Source of the DNA: Phanerochaete sordida
Taxonomy: Eukaryota; Basidiomycota; Agaricomycetes; Polyporales; Phanerochaetaceae
DNA length: 64,000 nucleotides
Assembly (NCBI GenBank): GCA_019973155.2
Contig: BPQB01000035.1
Span: 273,200 to 337,199 of the forward strand
Direction of reading: 5' to 3'
The translations under genes and the position numbers were made by a program. Each line of letters opens with the position of its first letter. Positions within the stretch are counted from its first letter, which is position 1. Shown here one piece after another: positions 46,028 through 55,265 of this stretch. The notes under the pieces were generated by a model that did no database searches, was not told where the DNA came from, and saw nothing but the letters and a program-made list of their open reading frames with translations.

Positions 46028-46760
46028 GGCGGTCGTGGTCGGGGTGCAAGGTGTCTTGCGCAGAGCCACGTCGGCGCCACGTTCCTGAAGCAGGTATGAC
46101 GTCAGCGGCCGCGGCAGCTGCTCCCAGGCTTGTAACACGCAAGCAACCATCGCAGGGCCGCGGGAAATGGTGAGAATCTGAGCGTTGCGACGCGAGCTGC
46201 ACGCACGCAGGGCTGATTTCTGCAAGGCCGCACTCGATGGACGTTGCAGAAATCTTACCCCGTCGGAGGTCCGCGGTGCTTCAAGACTGTCGACACCACG
46301 GGCCTTGACGAAGTTGTGCTATTCTCGGCAAGCACATCTCGCTTCAGATCTTCAGATGATAATAAAACCGACTTCTCATGTTTACGTAGCACCGAATCCA
46401 CCGACGACACTCGTCACTACCCTTACATCAACGGAAAGTGAGCCTCACGACACACGAGGCCAGCCACCCGCGTCCGCCAAACCTACACGCGTGCCTGGGA
46501 CCGCCCAAACAATTACCGCTCTCCAACCTTCCCCCCATCCCGATCTCGAACTGCGGCCGTCCGGGGACGGCGAGGAAACAGGCGGTGGGGGCGAGGGCGT
46601 CATGGACCACCGGACCGAGCCCCTGGTGCTGATGTCCCTGTTCGGACGGCGCCACAAGGCCGGCGGCAATCAGCCTATTGTCTACGCCGCGTCGGGAAGC
46701 CCGGACATGTGTCTGTCCTTCCGTGACGCCTCGCCGTGGCGGACATGAGACACCCTAGCA
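46028..46760. other. Intergenic, no gene seen
   Basis: Upstream region of the EI24-like gene; short open frames only, none with domain or CaaX ends. Confidence 0.5.
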
Positions 46761-46779
46761 CGGCGGAAGCACCTAGCCC

Positions 46780-47300
46780 AGAGCCTGCCTGCAGTGGTTT
46801 TTGTCTGCGCGATCGCGGACGCCCGCCGTGAGACAGGCACGCCCCGTGCAAAGCAGGCAAACTCTGTTCGCACGGGGCGCCGGAAGCGCGATGTGGGTGC
46901 GCGGATGCCCCGTTGTGGCCTGCGGCGCGTCAAGCAGCCGTCTGATCGCCAGCGACGGCGGCCCCGGCGCCCGCTGTCGCCGCGCGTCGCACGCCCGACG
47001 CAGGGGCGCGCCCGGGTGCAGCGGGCGCCCCGGGCGTGCGACGCGGGTGCCGTGGGAGCCGGAGCCGCGCGCACGCCTGTACGACAGCGACTGCCCGCAA
47101 CGCACCAGCAAACCCTGTCCCTCTGTCGCACAACAATAACGGCGGAACGCGCGGCGTGACCGCGGCGTGGCATTGACGGGCGCATCCTGCAGCGCGGCGC
47201 GGGCCCGCAGACAATTGGGCTGGCGGGCGCGATCGCGCTATTGTGTTTGTCGTGTCCGCCGAGGCGCCCGCGCTGCCCGTGCGCACGCTGCACTGTATAA
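46780..47300 (+). promoter_or_regulatory. GC-rich promoter of the split-stop pheromone gene
   Basis: Very GC-rich DNA with ACAACAATAACGGCGG at about 47129, ACAATTG at about 47212 and a TATA box GTATAAAACGG at 47295-47305, 160 bp upstream of the ATG at 47458. The HMG-type AACAAT core and the TATA box suggest a regulated, inducible promoter. Confidence 0.5.
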
Positions 47301-47457
47301 AACGGCCGCGAGACATTGGCAGGCCGTGTCCAGCTCCAGCTGCCTCTGCACGCCGCCTGCACTCGCCCCGCTGCCTCCCGCCCGCGCAACCCACCCCACC
47401 CCACATCACACACTACACCGCCCGCACATCACTACCGCGCACCCGCGTAAAGCAGAC

Positions 47458-47628
47458 ATGGACGCCTTCTTCGCCCTCGCCGAGCCCTTCCCCGCCGACG
47501 CGCCTGCAGACCAGGTCCCGCGCAACGCCGAGGGCGGCAGCACGGGCTCGAACACCGGCGCGCAGTGCACCATCGCATGGTACGCCCGTCCCTCCTCCAC
47601 ACCCTTGCTCTCTGACACCCGCACCAGA
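47458..47628 (+). CDS. Lipopeptide pheromone precursor, CaaX = CTIA, stop codon split by an intron
   Basis: Exon 1 is 47458-47579 and exon 2 begins at 47628. The frame starts MDAFFALAEPFPADAPADQ and reaches TGSNTGAQCTIA. Unspliced, the next codon is TGG and the frame runs on for over 150 codons. A 48-bp intron (47580-47627: donor GTACGC, CTGAC branch-like sequence, acceptor CACCAG) joins TG to A, giving TGA directly after the CaaX box. The spliced 40-aa protein is a standard precursor and closely resembles the gene at 5500 (same MDAFF start, same CTIA end). The tail motif EGGS..GSNTGAQC also resembles that of the CVVA gene at 50572. The splice is predicted, not observed. Confidence 0.75.
47580..47627 (+). 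other. Predicted intron that creates the pheromone stop codon
   Basis: Starts GTACGCCCGT and ends CTGACACCCGCACCAG. Removal joins TG|A into TGA. Length 48 bp, normal for this genome. Confidence 0.65.
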
Positions 47629-47862
47629 TTTCGGCCCAGCCGAGCACGATTTCACGACCCTGCGACGCACACACTTCGACTTTTCACACCCCGCGCGCGC
47701 CCACGCCTTCGCATTTCGTTTCCCGGGCGCCGCCTATCGTTATTTCTTCGTTATCCCGCGCGACGTCCATCCCGCGCGGGCGCACGCTTTGTTGTACTAT
47801 CACCCACGGACTTCTGCCGGCACGTCGGAGGTGTAGAGGGGAGGGGCGGAGGGCCTGTTGTA

Positions 47863-48714
47863 GGATCTGTTTTAGGAGCTGTTGTAGGATACGGACGACG
47901 ACGGTGTAGGATAGGCAGAGGCGGAAAGTAGGATATCATCCCCCGCGGAGTAGTTGCTACAGCTTGAGTCAGCCAGTGGCGTTAATGTGACTGGGTGCTG
48001 CACCCACATGTTACTTTTGCTCGACGCTTGTGCTCAGTGCGCTGGTCTGTGGTGCCCAGCGCTCGCTGGAGCGTGCGCCGCGCGCGTGCAGAACCTGCCG
48101 GACCTCAGGTAAGCATATTGCTTCAGCCATGACGCATGACGAGCAGGGACGACCGACGCCTCGTGCCTGTGAAGACATACAGCCCGTCCTCAGCCCACCG
48201 CCGGAGGCCGCAAGGCACGGAAGGCTACCTCACGGGCGCTGCATAAGGACACGACTCGCTACCGATGACCCGAAGCCTGCGCCGAGTCCACCAGCTCCTC
48301 ACGGCCCCGCCCCCGCCAGACCGCAGCCAAGAACACCATCCCGGACGCAGAGTGCGCACCTGTGGACGGCACACCATGTGCCTCCGCGACCTCTGCGCAC
48401 AAGGGCCCGCCCCGCGCTCTCCGCGCGGGCTGCTGGTCTTTCAGCACTACGCCGTCAGCGGCGCGTGCGCCCCTCCACTTTGTACCGCACCATGCGCTGG
48501 TCGCAGCGACGGCCTCGGTCTACCACGGCTGCGTCACGGCGGCGCGCTTGCGCGCAAGCGACGGCGGGGGCCTCGAGACACACACCGCGAGCACGGAGGA
48601 CCCCCCCCCCCCCTTGCCGCGCATCCCCCCCGCCGCGCCCGACAGACAGACAGATAGCTTCGCGCCGCCCGCAGACGGCAGCGGCGCGACGCCGGCCCCG
48701 GGTGCGCGCGCGGG
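47863..48714 (+). repeat. Right array, unit R1
   Basis: Starts near AGGAGCTGTTGTAGGATACGG and contains CAGCCAGTGGCGTTAATGTG. It repeats as unit R2 about 850 bp downstream. It ends with the degenerate pheromone frame at about 48590-48729. Confidence 0.8.
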
Positions 48715-48729
48715 GGATCTGTTGTAGGA
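48590..48729 (+). pseudogene. Pheromone relic R1
   Basis: One plus frame reads PAAPDRQTDSFAPPADGS and then GARAGDLL before TAG. The TDSFxP core matches array copies A-C, but there is no Met start, no aromatic mature segment and no CaaX Cys. A 12-14 nt poly-C run and GACA repeats mark slippage near the former start. Confidence 0.5.
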
Positions 48730-49590
48730 GCTGTTGTAGGATACGGACGAAGACGGTGTAGGATAGGCGGAAAGTAGGATATCATCCCCCGCGGAGTAGT
48801 TGCTACAGCTTGAGTCAGCCAGTGGCGTTAATGTGACTGGGTGCTGCACCCACATCTTACTTGGAACGTGTGCTCGGTGCGCTGGTTCGTGCTACACATG
48901 GCACAGAACCTGCCAGACCCCAGATAGGCATATTGCCTCAGCGATGGCGAGGAGGGACGACCGACGTCTCGTGCCTGTGTACAGCAGACGTATAGCCAGT
49001 CCTCAGTCCACCATCGAAAGCCGCACGGGCGCTGTGGACACGGCTCGCTGCCCATGACCCGAAGCACATGCCACGTCCACCAGCCCATCACGGCCCAGAA
49101 TCTGCCAGACCGAAGGTAAACAATATCAGTTTGGGCACGACGCGCACGGGGGGCGCAGAGTGTGCACCTATGTGCGGCAGCCCATGTGCCTCCGCGTCCG
49201 CTGTCCACAACCGCAGGTCGCGCAGCACAGAGGGCCCGCCCAGCGCTCTCCGCGCGGGCTGCACCTGCTGCCGGTCGTTCAGCACTGCGCCCCACGGGGC
49301 GCGCCCACCTCTGCACTCCATACCGCGCCATGCACTGGTCGCAGGGGCAGGCACGGCCTGATACGGGTGCGTCACGACAGCGTGCCTGCGCGCACGCGCA
49401 CGCGCTGCCGCGCAAGGAACGGCGAGGCCTCGAGACACACACCGCGAACACGGACGCCCCCCGCCGCGCCCGACAGACAGACAGACAGCTTCGCGCCGCC
49501 CGCTGCGCTGCTCGCAGACGACAGCAGCACGGCGCCCTCCGCAGGTGCGCGCGCGGCGAGGCAGGCAGAGGACCAGTCGCCGCCGGCGGG
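48715..49590 (+). repeat. Right array, unit R2
   Basis: Second copy of the 850-bp unit: the first 200 bp (from GGAGCTGTTGTAGGATACGG through CAGCCAGTGGCGTTAATGTG) are nearly identical to R1, with the remainder more diverged. It ends with pheromone relic R2. Confidence 0.8.
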
Positions 49591-49625
49591 TTGGAGCCTG
49601 CCAGCGCACGGGGCGTCGGCGCGGG
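49450..49625 (+). pseudogene. Pheromone relic R2
   Basis: A plus frame reads TDSFAPPAALLADDSSTAPS, then ARAARQAEDQSPPAGWSLPA, aligning with copy B (TDSFVPLATPLADD and ARQEEGQSLLADWYLP). The start codon position reads ACG, the CaaX Cys codon and the stop are substituted, and a GACA-repeat expansion shifts the N-terminal frame. The translation therefore cannot give a prenylated pheromone. Confidence 0.6.
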
Positions 49626-49639
49626 ATGCGGCGCGGCTG

Positions 49640-50060
49640 ACGGGTGCGCGAGATCATCAACGAGGTGGACGGCCTGTGGGCGGCTTCTGCTAGTGTACGG
49701 CACCCAGTGTTTCGTACGCTATGGTCAAGGATGCTATGGGTGTTAGAGGGGATGCGGGAAACGTGCGAGGCCCGTCCGCGCGTGCTGCTGCGTCGTCGCA
49801 TGGTGGGGCGCGGCTGGTGGGTGTGACAGCTCGCTGGGGCGGCGGACAGCCTGCTCGCGTCTTTTGACTTGGGATGATAAAAATCCTGTTGAGATTGGAG
49901 GGGTCCCTTCCGAGGAGATGGGGGAAGCGTGCAAGGCTCGGCCGCGCGGACGCCTGCTGTGCACCGCTCGCACGTGATTTGACCGCGCTGCTTTCCTGGA
50001 GAAAGTGTGTGGCGTCCGAACAAACACCAGGGCTTGCACACCTGCAGTAAAGCCAGCAAG
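49640..50060 (+). repeat. Two nested copies of the pheromone 3' flank
   Basis: 49640-49760 and 49840-50060 both align with the minus-strand 3' flanks in the left array (TAGTGT.CGGCAC.C.GTGTTT, GCACGTGATTT, CTGGAGAAA.TGTGTGGCGTC). Between them, at about 49770-49790, lies TGCTGCGTCGTCGCATGG, a CCVVA-coding string whose stop position now reads TGG. Confidence 0.65.
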
Positions 50061-50189
50061 GACATATCCAGCGAACGGGAGATCTAGAAGCAAGAACGGG
50101 GGAATATTTAACGCGCAATCGAGCAGCGCAAAGGGCACAGACATGCTCAAGTATGTGAATATTGGACGAGAGCCTACACCGCGGGCGCA

Positions 50190-50490
50190 CGCTTCTCCCC
50201 CGAGTCAGCTTCGACAGCAGCAGTCGCGCGATTTCCACCACAATATACATTGGATTGCGTGGCACCTCTGCACGGTCCAAACCGTCCGCCCTCAGCGTCG
50301 TGATTACGAGTATGATACACCAGTCACCCCTGCAACAAACACCCCGGCGTCGGGCCCGACGCACCCACTCACATGTCCGAAAGGCGAAGATAGAGTACAC
50401 GCGGCGTTGTCGCACGCGGTAAAACGAAGTCGTTGAAAGTCGTAGTCGAAGGTCGAAGGTCGAAAAGAAAGTCGAAAGTCTGCAGGCTGT
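50190..50490 (-). repeat. Flank module, inverted copy of 44815-45035
   Basis: On the minus strand this directly follows the CVVA pheromone gene at 50572. It contains CTTTCGAC repeats, TTTCGGACATGTGAGTGGGTG and CAATCCAATGTATATTG, matching the left module. Confidence 0.75.
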
Positions 50491-50571
50491 CAGCGCGCCC
50501 AAGCGCGACGCACACACGCGCGACTCACCACAAATCCCCAGCACGCGCATGCGGCGGCGGGCGCACGGGCC

Positions 50572-50685
50572 CTAGGCGACGACACACTGCCCGCCCGAGT
50601 TGCCCGTCCCGTTGTCGCCGCCCTCGAAGTTCACGGGCAGCCCGGGCTCGACGGGCGCGAGCGCGAGGGTCTCGTAGGCGTCCAT
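50572..50685 (-). CDS. Lipopeptide pheromone precursor, CaaX = CVVA
   Basis: A 37-aa frame that starts MDAYETLALAPVEPGLP and ends GTGNSGGQCVVA then TAG. It has a classic precursor size and a CaaX end. The tail FEGGDNGTGNSGGQC resembles that of the split-stop CTIA gene at 47458, so these two are probably sisters with different CaaX boxes. A TATA-like element (GCATAAATACGCG) sits about 110 bp upstream, nearly identical to that of the CVIA gene at 55016. A GTGAGTCG donor lies 43 nt after the stop with a possible CTGCAG acceptor about 50 nt further. Its upstream region carries the tandem repeats at 51009-51470. Confidence 0.85.
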   Translation of the reverse strand: MDAYETLALAPVEPGLPVNFEGGDNGTGNSGGQCVVA

Positions 50686-50790
50686 GTCTGCTTGTCTTCG
50701 CACTGTGCTGTGGAGCTAGCTCGCGGGGTGGGGGGTCGCTCGCGCAGGAATGATCCGCTGTGCGATGCGCCTCTCAGCGGCCCCAGCACG

Positions 50791-50803
50791 CGTATTTATG
50801 CAT
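50791..50803 (-). promoter_or_regulatory. TATA-like element of CVVA gene at 50572
   Basis: GCATAAATACG on the minus strand, about 110 bp upstream of the ATG. The same element precedes the CVIA gene at 55016. Confidence 0.5.
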
Positions 50804-50994
50804 TGCCCGCGGCTCACGGCGGCGTGCGGCGCGGCGGCATGCGGCGGCGGGCAAGGGCAGCGATGGGCAGCGTCATACGTCCTAAGGAGGGAAAGCGCGA
50901 CGCGACTGAATGGCGGTGTGGTGCGCACGCTAGCGGCCGCGCGCCGAGAGACAAAACCTGACACACGCGAGGGTGAGGGCGGGCTCGGGCGGGT

Positions 50995-51480
50995 GGGGCG
51001 GCTGCGGGCTTATTGTTCTGCGCGGTGCGATAGGCGACGGTGCGGTGCGGCGAGCGGGTGTGAAGGCATAGGTTAGCTCGCGTCAGAGAAAAGCACGGCT
51101 GGACGGCAGGCTGCCTTTAAGGTTGCCTCCGCGCGATCGACGCGCCGCTGCAGGCGGCCGGGCGATCTTGGTCGGCTGTGGGCTTATTGTTACGCACTGC
51201 ACAGTGAGAGGGAAGCGCACTTCCGTGCTAGATGGCAGAGGTCAGTGTGTGTCAGAGAAAAGCACGGCTGGACGGCAGGCTGCTTTTAAAGTTGCCTCCG
51301 TGCGGTCGACACGCTGCGCTATAGCAATCCTGGTCAGCTGCGAGCTTATTGTTCTGCTCGGTGCACAGGCGAGCGCGGTGTGAAGGCCGCTGCTGGGCGA
51401 GGGTTAGGAAGAGAAAAGCACGGCTGCACGGCGGGCTGCTTTTAAAGTTGCCTCCGCGCGATCGACGCGCTGCGCTGACT
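50995..51480. repeat. Three-copy promoter repeat of about 160-170 bp
   Basis: GAGAAAAGCACGGCTG occurs at 51086, 51255 and 51411, and CTTATTGTT at 51009, 51183 and 51345. Units also share GCTGC.TTTA.AGTTGCCTCC and CGATCGACGCGC. On the minus strand each unit shows AACAATAAG, an HMG-box-type core. The array sits 320-800 bp upstream of the CVVA pheromone gene. Confidence 0.85.
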
Positions 51481-51650
51481 TTGTTCGACGGACGACATCC
51501 CTCGGACCGCGCTGACAGGACGCGTCGATCCAGGCACGCCCGCGCTTTTGTAGGATCGACGGCATCGCCGCGAACCCACCTCGCTCCGCGCACAACAGCC
51601 GTCCCTGATCGTGTGTGAGAGGCCACGTCTATTGCATCGGGCGGGCTAGA

Positions 51651-54011
51651 CTACAGGTTCGCCTTCGGCGCGGGCGGCGCGTCGGCGAGGAGCTCGTGCA
51701 GCTCGGCCGCCGCGCGCTGGAGCGCCGCGCAGAACGTGCGGTTCGGCATCTCCGTGCGCGACGTGACGGTGTACTGCAGGTAGTCGTCGAAGCCCGTCAT
51801 GTACGCGACGCCGAAGCCGTCGGGCACGACCTTGCACACAGAGGCGCGTCAGCGGTGCACAAGGGGACGTGGGGGAAGGCGCACCTCGCCCCAGCCGTAC
51901 GGCCCAAAGTGCTTCGACCACACCGCGCTCGTGCTCAGCACCCAGTGGCTGCTGCGCTTGTACACCGCGTTGTCGAAGAGCATCGTTGCGGCGTGCCGCG
52001 CGCGCTTCGCCTCGGGCGTGTCCTGCTCCGGGTGCGCTTTCGCCTGCTTCGCGAGCTCGCCGTTGATAAGCTTCAGACCTGCAGAGTGCGTCAGCACGCG
52101 CCGCGGCCAAAGCGTGCCGGCGACATACCGAGCAGGTGGCGGTCGACGCCGCGCCCCTGGCCCGCCTCCTTCGCGAGGCGCACGTGTTTCTGTGCGGCAG
52201 CGGCAAAGAGCGCGCGGCGCTGCTCGCGCGTCGCGGCGGGGTCGTCCATGCTCGCGACCCACGCGTCGCTCTCGGGCGTGACGACGCGGATCGCCTCCGT
52301 GCGGCCCTTGAAGAAGCGGCGCGTCATCGCGGCCTCGTACGTGCCGCCGGCGCGCTTCTTGCCCGCGCGCGCGAGCACGCGCGCGTACGCGAGCTGCACG
52401 AGCAGCTGCGCCCACGAGTCCGGGCTCACGCCGCAGCGCTTGATCGCGGCCTTGCCGTACGGCGTGCGCACGACGCGCAGATTCTGGTTCTTGAGCAGGA
52501 TGCGCGCCTTCGCGTTCGCGCTCACGAGCGCGCGCGTGAGGCCCTCGTGCAGCGCCCAGTCGTACGCCTGCGGCGGCGCGGGCGGCGCGCCGCCCGGCGT
52601 GCCTTGGTCGAAGTGCGGGTCCGCGATCATGTCGAGCACCGCGTCGCAGAGCGCGACGGTCGGCGTGCCGTCCATGACCGAGTGCTCGCCCATGATGCCC
52701 GCCTTGCCGTTGTCGTACACGATGAACTGCACGGGCTTGTCCACCCAGCGGTTGCGTAGCCCGAGGTGCGCGTGTTCGTGTTGCTTCTTCTGCATGCCGC
52801 CGTGCCACAGAGCTTGGCTGAAGTCGTGGATGTCGTCCGGCTGGTAGTCGTCGAGCGACAGCACGAACGCGGCTGACTGGATCGTCTCGATGATTTCGGC
52901 GTTGCGGGGGTTCTCGACGAGCGCTGCGTAGTCCTGCAGCAATGGCATCAGCGGGGCTGGCTCTGGAGACAGGTACGAAGCGCACCTTGGCCCACACATC
53001 GCGATTCGAGGCAGTCATCACTGAGACCGATGGGTACTCCTTCGTCGTGCCGTCGACAATTGCCTTCAGCTGCCTGTCGAGGGTGAGATTGACTCGCAGT
53101 GATTTCCAAGACACTTACTGCTGAAGCTCCTCGATGCTCAGGAGTCGCCCGTTCTGCCATGGGTCGAGTCGCCAGACCCGTCCCTTGCGGAACACCACGA
53201 TGTGCCCAGAGGTACCATCGTCCCCTGGCTTTGCATACGAGTGACTCCAGTCCAGGCCTTCCTGGCCCGGAATACGGCAGCAATCGAACATCCACCTGTG
53301 TCGCGTTCAGATGTAGAGACCAACCACGACAAGCGTGTCGCTGACCTCCAGGTGTCCATACATATTGGACCCTCTTTCGTCGCCTCCGGCTTGACCTGGC
53401 CCAGCTTAAATTGTTGACGGAAGAGCATGGTCGCGCGGACTATGTGCGCTGCGCGATTCAGAGATTCTTGCGGAAGGTGTGCGGGGTGGTCCTTGAAGCC
53501 ATCTGCATACAGTCAGGAGGGCAGTCTTCCGCGACTTGGCTGAGAACCCACAGTAGTATGAAACGTTCACGACGACCTAGAGAGAAGGTCAATGACGCTT
53601 CGAGCAGGGTCACGGAGAACGCACCGAGTCCCGGTAGCCCAAGTACCCGAGGTCGTCCCACCACTCTTCCAACCAGTGCGACTTCTCCTGTGCGCGCTGC
53701 TTCAGCAGCTCCTGCAGCTTCGGCCCCGATTCGCGTCCAAAGTCTTCGATGCACTGCGTGACCTTGTTCCACTCGTTCTCGTCCTTGGCCATCGGCTTCA
53801 GGCTGTCCTTCAGCTTCGCGAGCGTCTCGGACAGCTCGGGCACAGGGAGCTTGGGAAGCTTGTCCTGCGCCGCGAAGGTCGGGCCTGGCAGGGGCGGCGG
53901 CGCGAGCTCCTTCCAGTTCGCGGGCCGGTGCTGGTTGTTCGTCATGGCTCTGCGCGCGATCGAGGACAGCGTGCGCGGGGTGTGGGTCCGCGATTTGAGG
54001 GCGGGGAACAT
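51651..54011 (-). CDS. CAT2: Carnitine O-acetyltransferase
   Basis: About seven exons, with 53610-54011 as the first. N-terminal domain: LPKLPVPELSETLAKL, SHWLEEWWDDLGYLGYRDS, then across two introns VVVNVSYYYGFKDHP, RAAHIVRATMLFRQQFKLG, ICMDTWRWMFDCCRIPG. The catalytic region has GIMGEHSVMDGTPTVALCD with the active-site His, followed by LKLINGELAK and YGWGEVVPDGFGVAYM. Choline/carnitine acyltransferases move acetyl groups between CoA and carnitine in mitochondria and peroxisomes. The first Met opens an Arg-rich, presequence-like stretch (MFPALKSRTHTPRTLSSIAR); a second Met at residue 23 would give a cytosolic or peroxisomal form. The C-terminus APKANL is at best a weak peroxisomal signal. 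Confidence 0.92.
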
Positions 54012-55015
54012 GGGGAAGGCAGAAGCACCGGGAGGCCGCCGTGCAGGCTCTTATACTGAGGCAGATCGTCGTCGTGTCCGCCCGCTCAGCAAGCTTGCCC
54101 CATCCAACCCGTGCGGGGAAAGGAACAGACGCGGTCCTGCCAGGCGCACGCAGCGTCGGCCGATAAACCTTTTGCCGGCGACGCCGTCGCCCACGTGAAA
54201 TGCGACTCCGCGCTCGCTGTCTCTCGCGACATTGCTCGCAGCCTCGACGACATTGGGCCTCTCTTGACCAGCGACTTCGTTTTTGCCGCATATATGCTGC
54301 TGGGCCCGACATCAAGATCCTCATCGACCCAAAGCGAACTCGGCGACTCAGTCACCGCTCGTGCCCGTCTCGTATCGTCCGGTCTCCGCCTACATCCAGC
54401 ATCCGGTAATGAATGACGCGCCGCATCCGGTCCTGCTGGGCACTCGGTAGCTCTTGCTGCAACGGTCAGGAGGGCAAGAGAGGGACCGCATGGAGCTACG
54501 CAACGCTATGTCTCATGTCAAACTGTCGTCGATTGCTGCACAGGCTGAAGTAATAGCATACCACCATTCAATCCACTATCTCCGTCTGACTGCCGTTCGT
54601 CAGGGGTCCATCAACAATCCGCGAACGTTGTGCGCATATACTTCACTCTGAGGCCTCAGACTACTCCTCCCAGCCTGAAGCCATTTCGCTCTGGACGTGC
54701 ATGTGGCGTGTAGACGCGTCAAGATGTGTTGGACAAGGGCAATAATTAAGGAGAGCAACATAAGGGTGGTGGTGAGAAGGTGGAATGGAGAAATCTTCTA
54801 AGTCTGCCTTTTGCGACGCCCTGCCCGCTGCGCTGCTGTACGTCCCTCTACCCCCCATCTTCCACCCAATTAACTGGCCTGCGTGTAGCGTGTACCCCCC
54901 GCGGTGTACAGACGAATGAGAACGAGCCTCCAACTAATCTAAAGCGTACCCGGCGTAAGAGGTTGACTATCTCAACAAGCGCGTGACTGACGTACCCCAT
55001 AGATATGCAGGCCCT
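54012..55015. other. Intergenic: CAT promoter and pheromone 3' region
   Basis: No gene recognised. It includes the likely 3'UTR intron of the CVIA gene (a GTACGTC donor 20 nt after its stop). Confidence 0.55.
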
Positions 55016-55201
55016 CTATGCAATAACGCAGCAGTAATGCACGTACTCTGCCTGCACGTCGAGGTTGTCGTCGGTCTCGTCGTCAAAGTCGACCTGGCTG
55101 GCGTTTTCGGGCTGCTTCCCCTTCCCCGCGCTCGCCTCCGGCTTCGCGACCGGGGCCGGCTGCGCCTTCTCCTCGTCGATCGGCGGGCCCGCTGGGTTCA
55201 T
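55016..55201 (-). CDS. Pheromone-like precursor, CaaX = CVIA
   Basis: A 61-aa frame that starts MNPAGPPIDEEKAQPAPVAK and ends QAEYVHYCCVIA then TAG. The terminal CVIA is the most common CaaX of Agaricomycete pheromones. It differs from the others in the window: no MDxF start, a longer and very acidic middle (DFDDETDDNLD), and a double Cys (CC) before VIA. An acidic AE pair precedes YVHYCC, so a very short mature peptide is possible. The TATA-like element GCATAAATACGCG about 66 bp upstream is shared with the CVVA gene at 50572, and a GTACGTC donor lies 20 nt after the stop. It could alternatively be another small prenylated protein. Confidence 0.72.
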   Translation of the reverse strand: MNPAGPPIDEEKAQPAPVAKPEASAGKGKQPENASQVDFDDETDDNLDVQAEYVHYCCVIA

Positions 55202-55265
55202 CGTGCGGCGTGCTTCAGGATGAGACCGGGGAGCGGGGGTGTGTCCAGCTCACGCCGCGCCCCCC

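Noticed and set aside
48600..48615. Poly-C run considered as an assembly error
   Set aside because: It may be real slippage in a decaying copy; the sequence alone cannot decide.
48828..50065. Minus-strand frames of about 290-325 aa
   Set aside because: They run antisense through the degenerate right array and are not kept between units R1 and R2.
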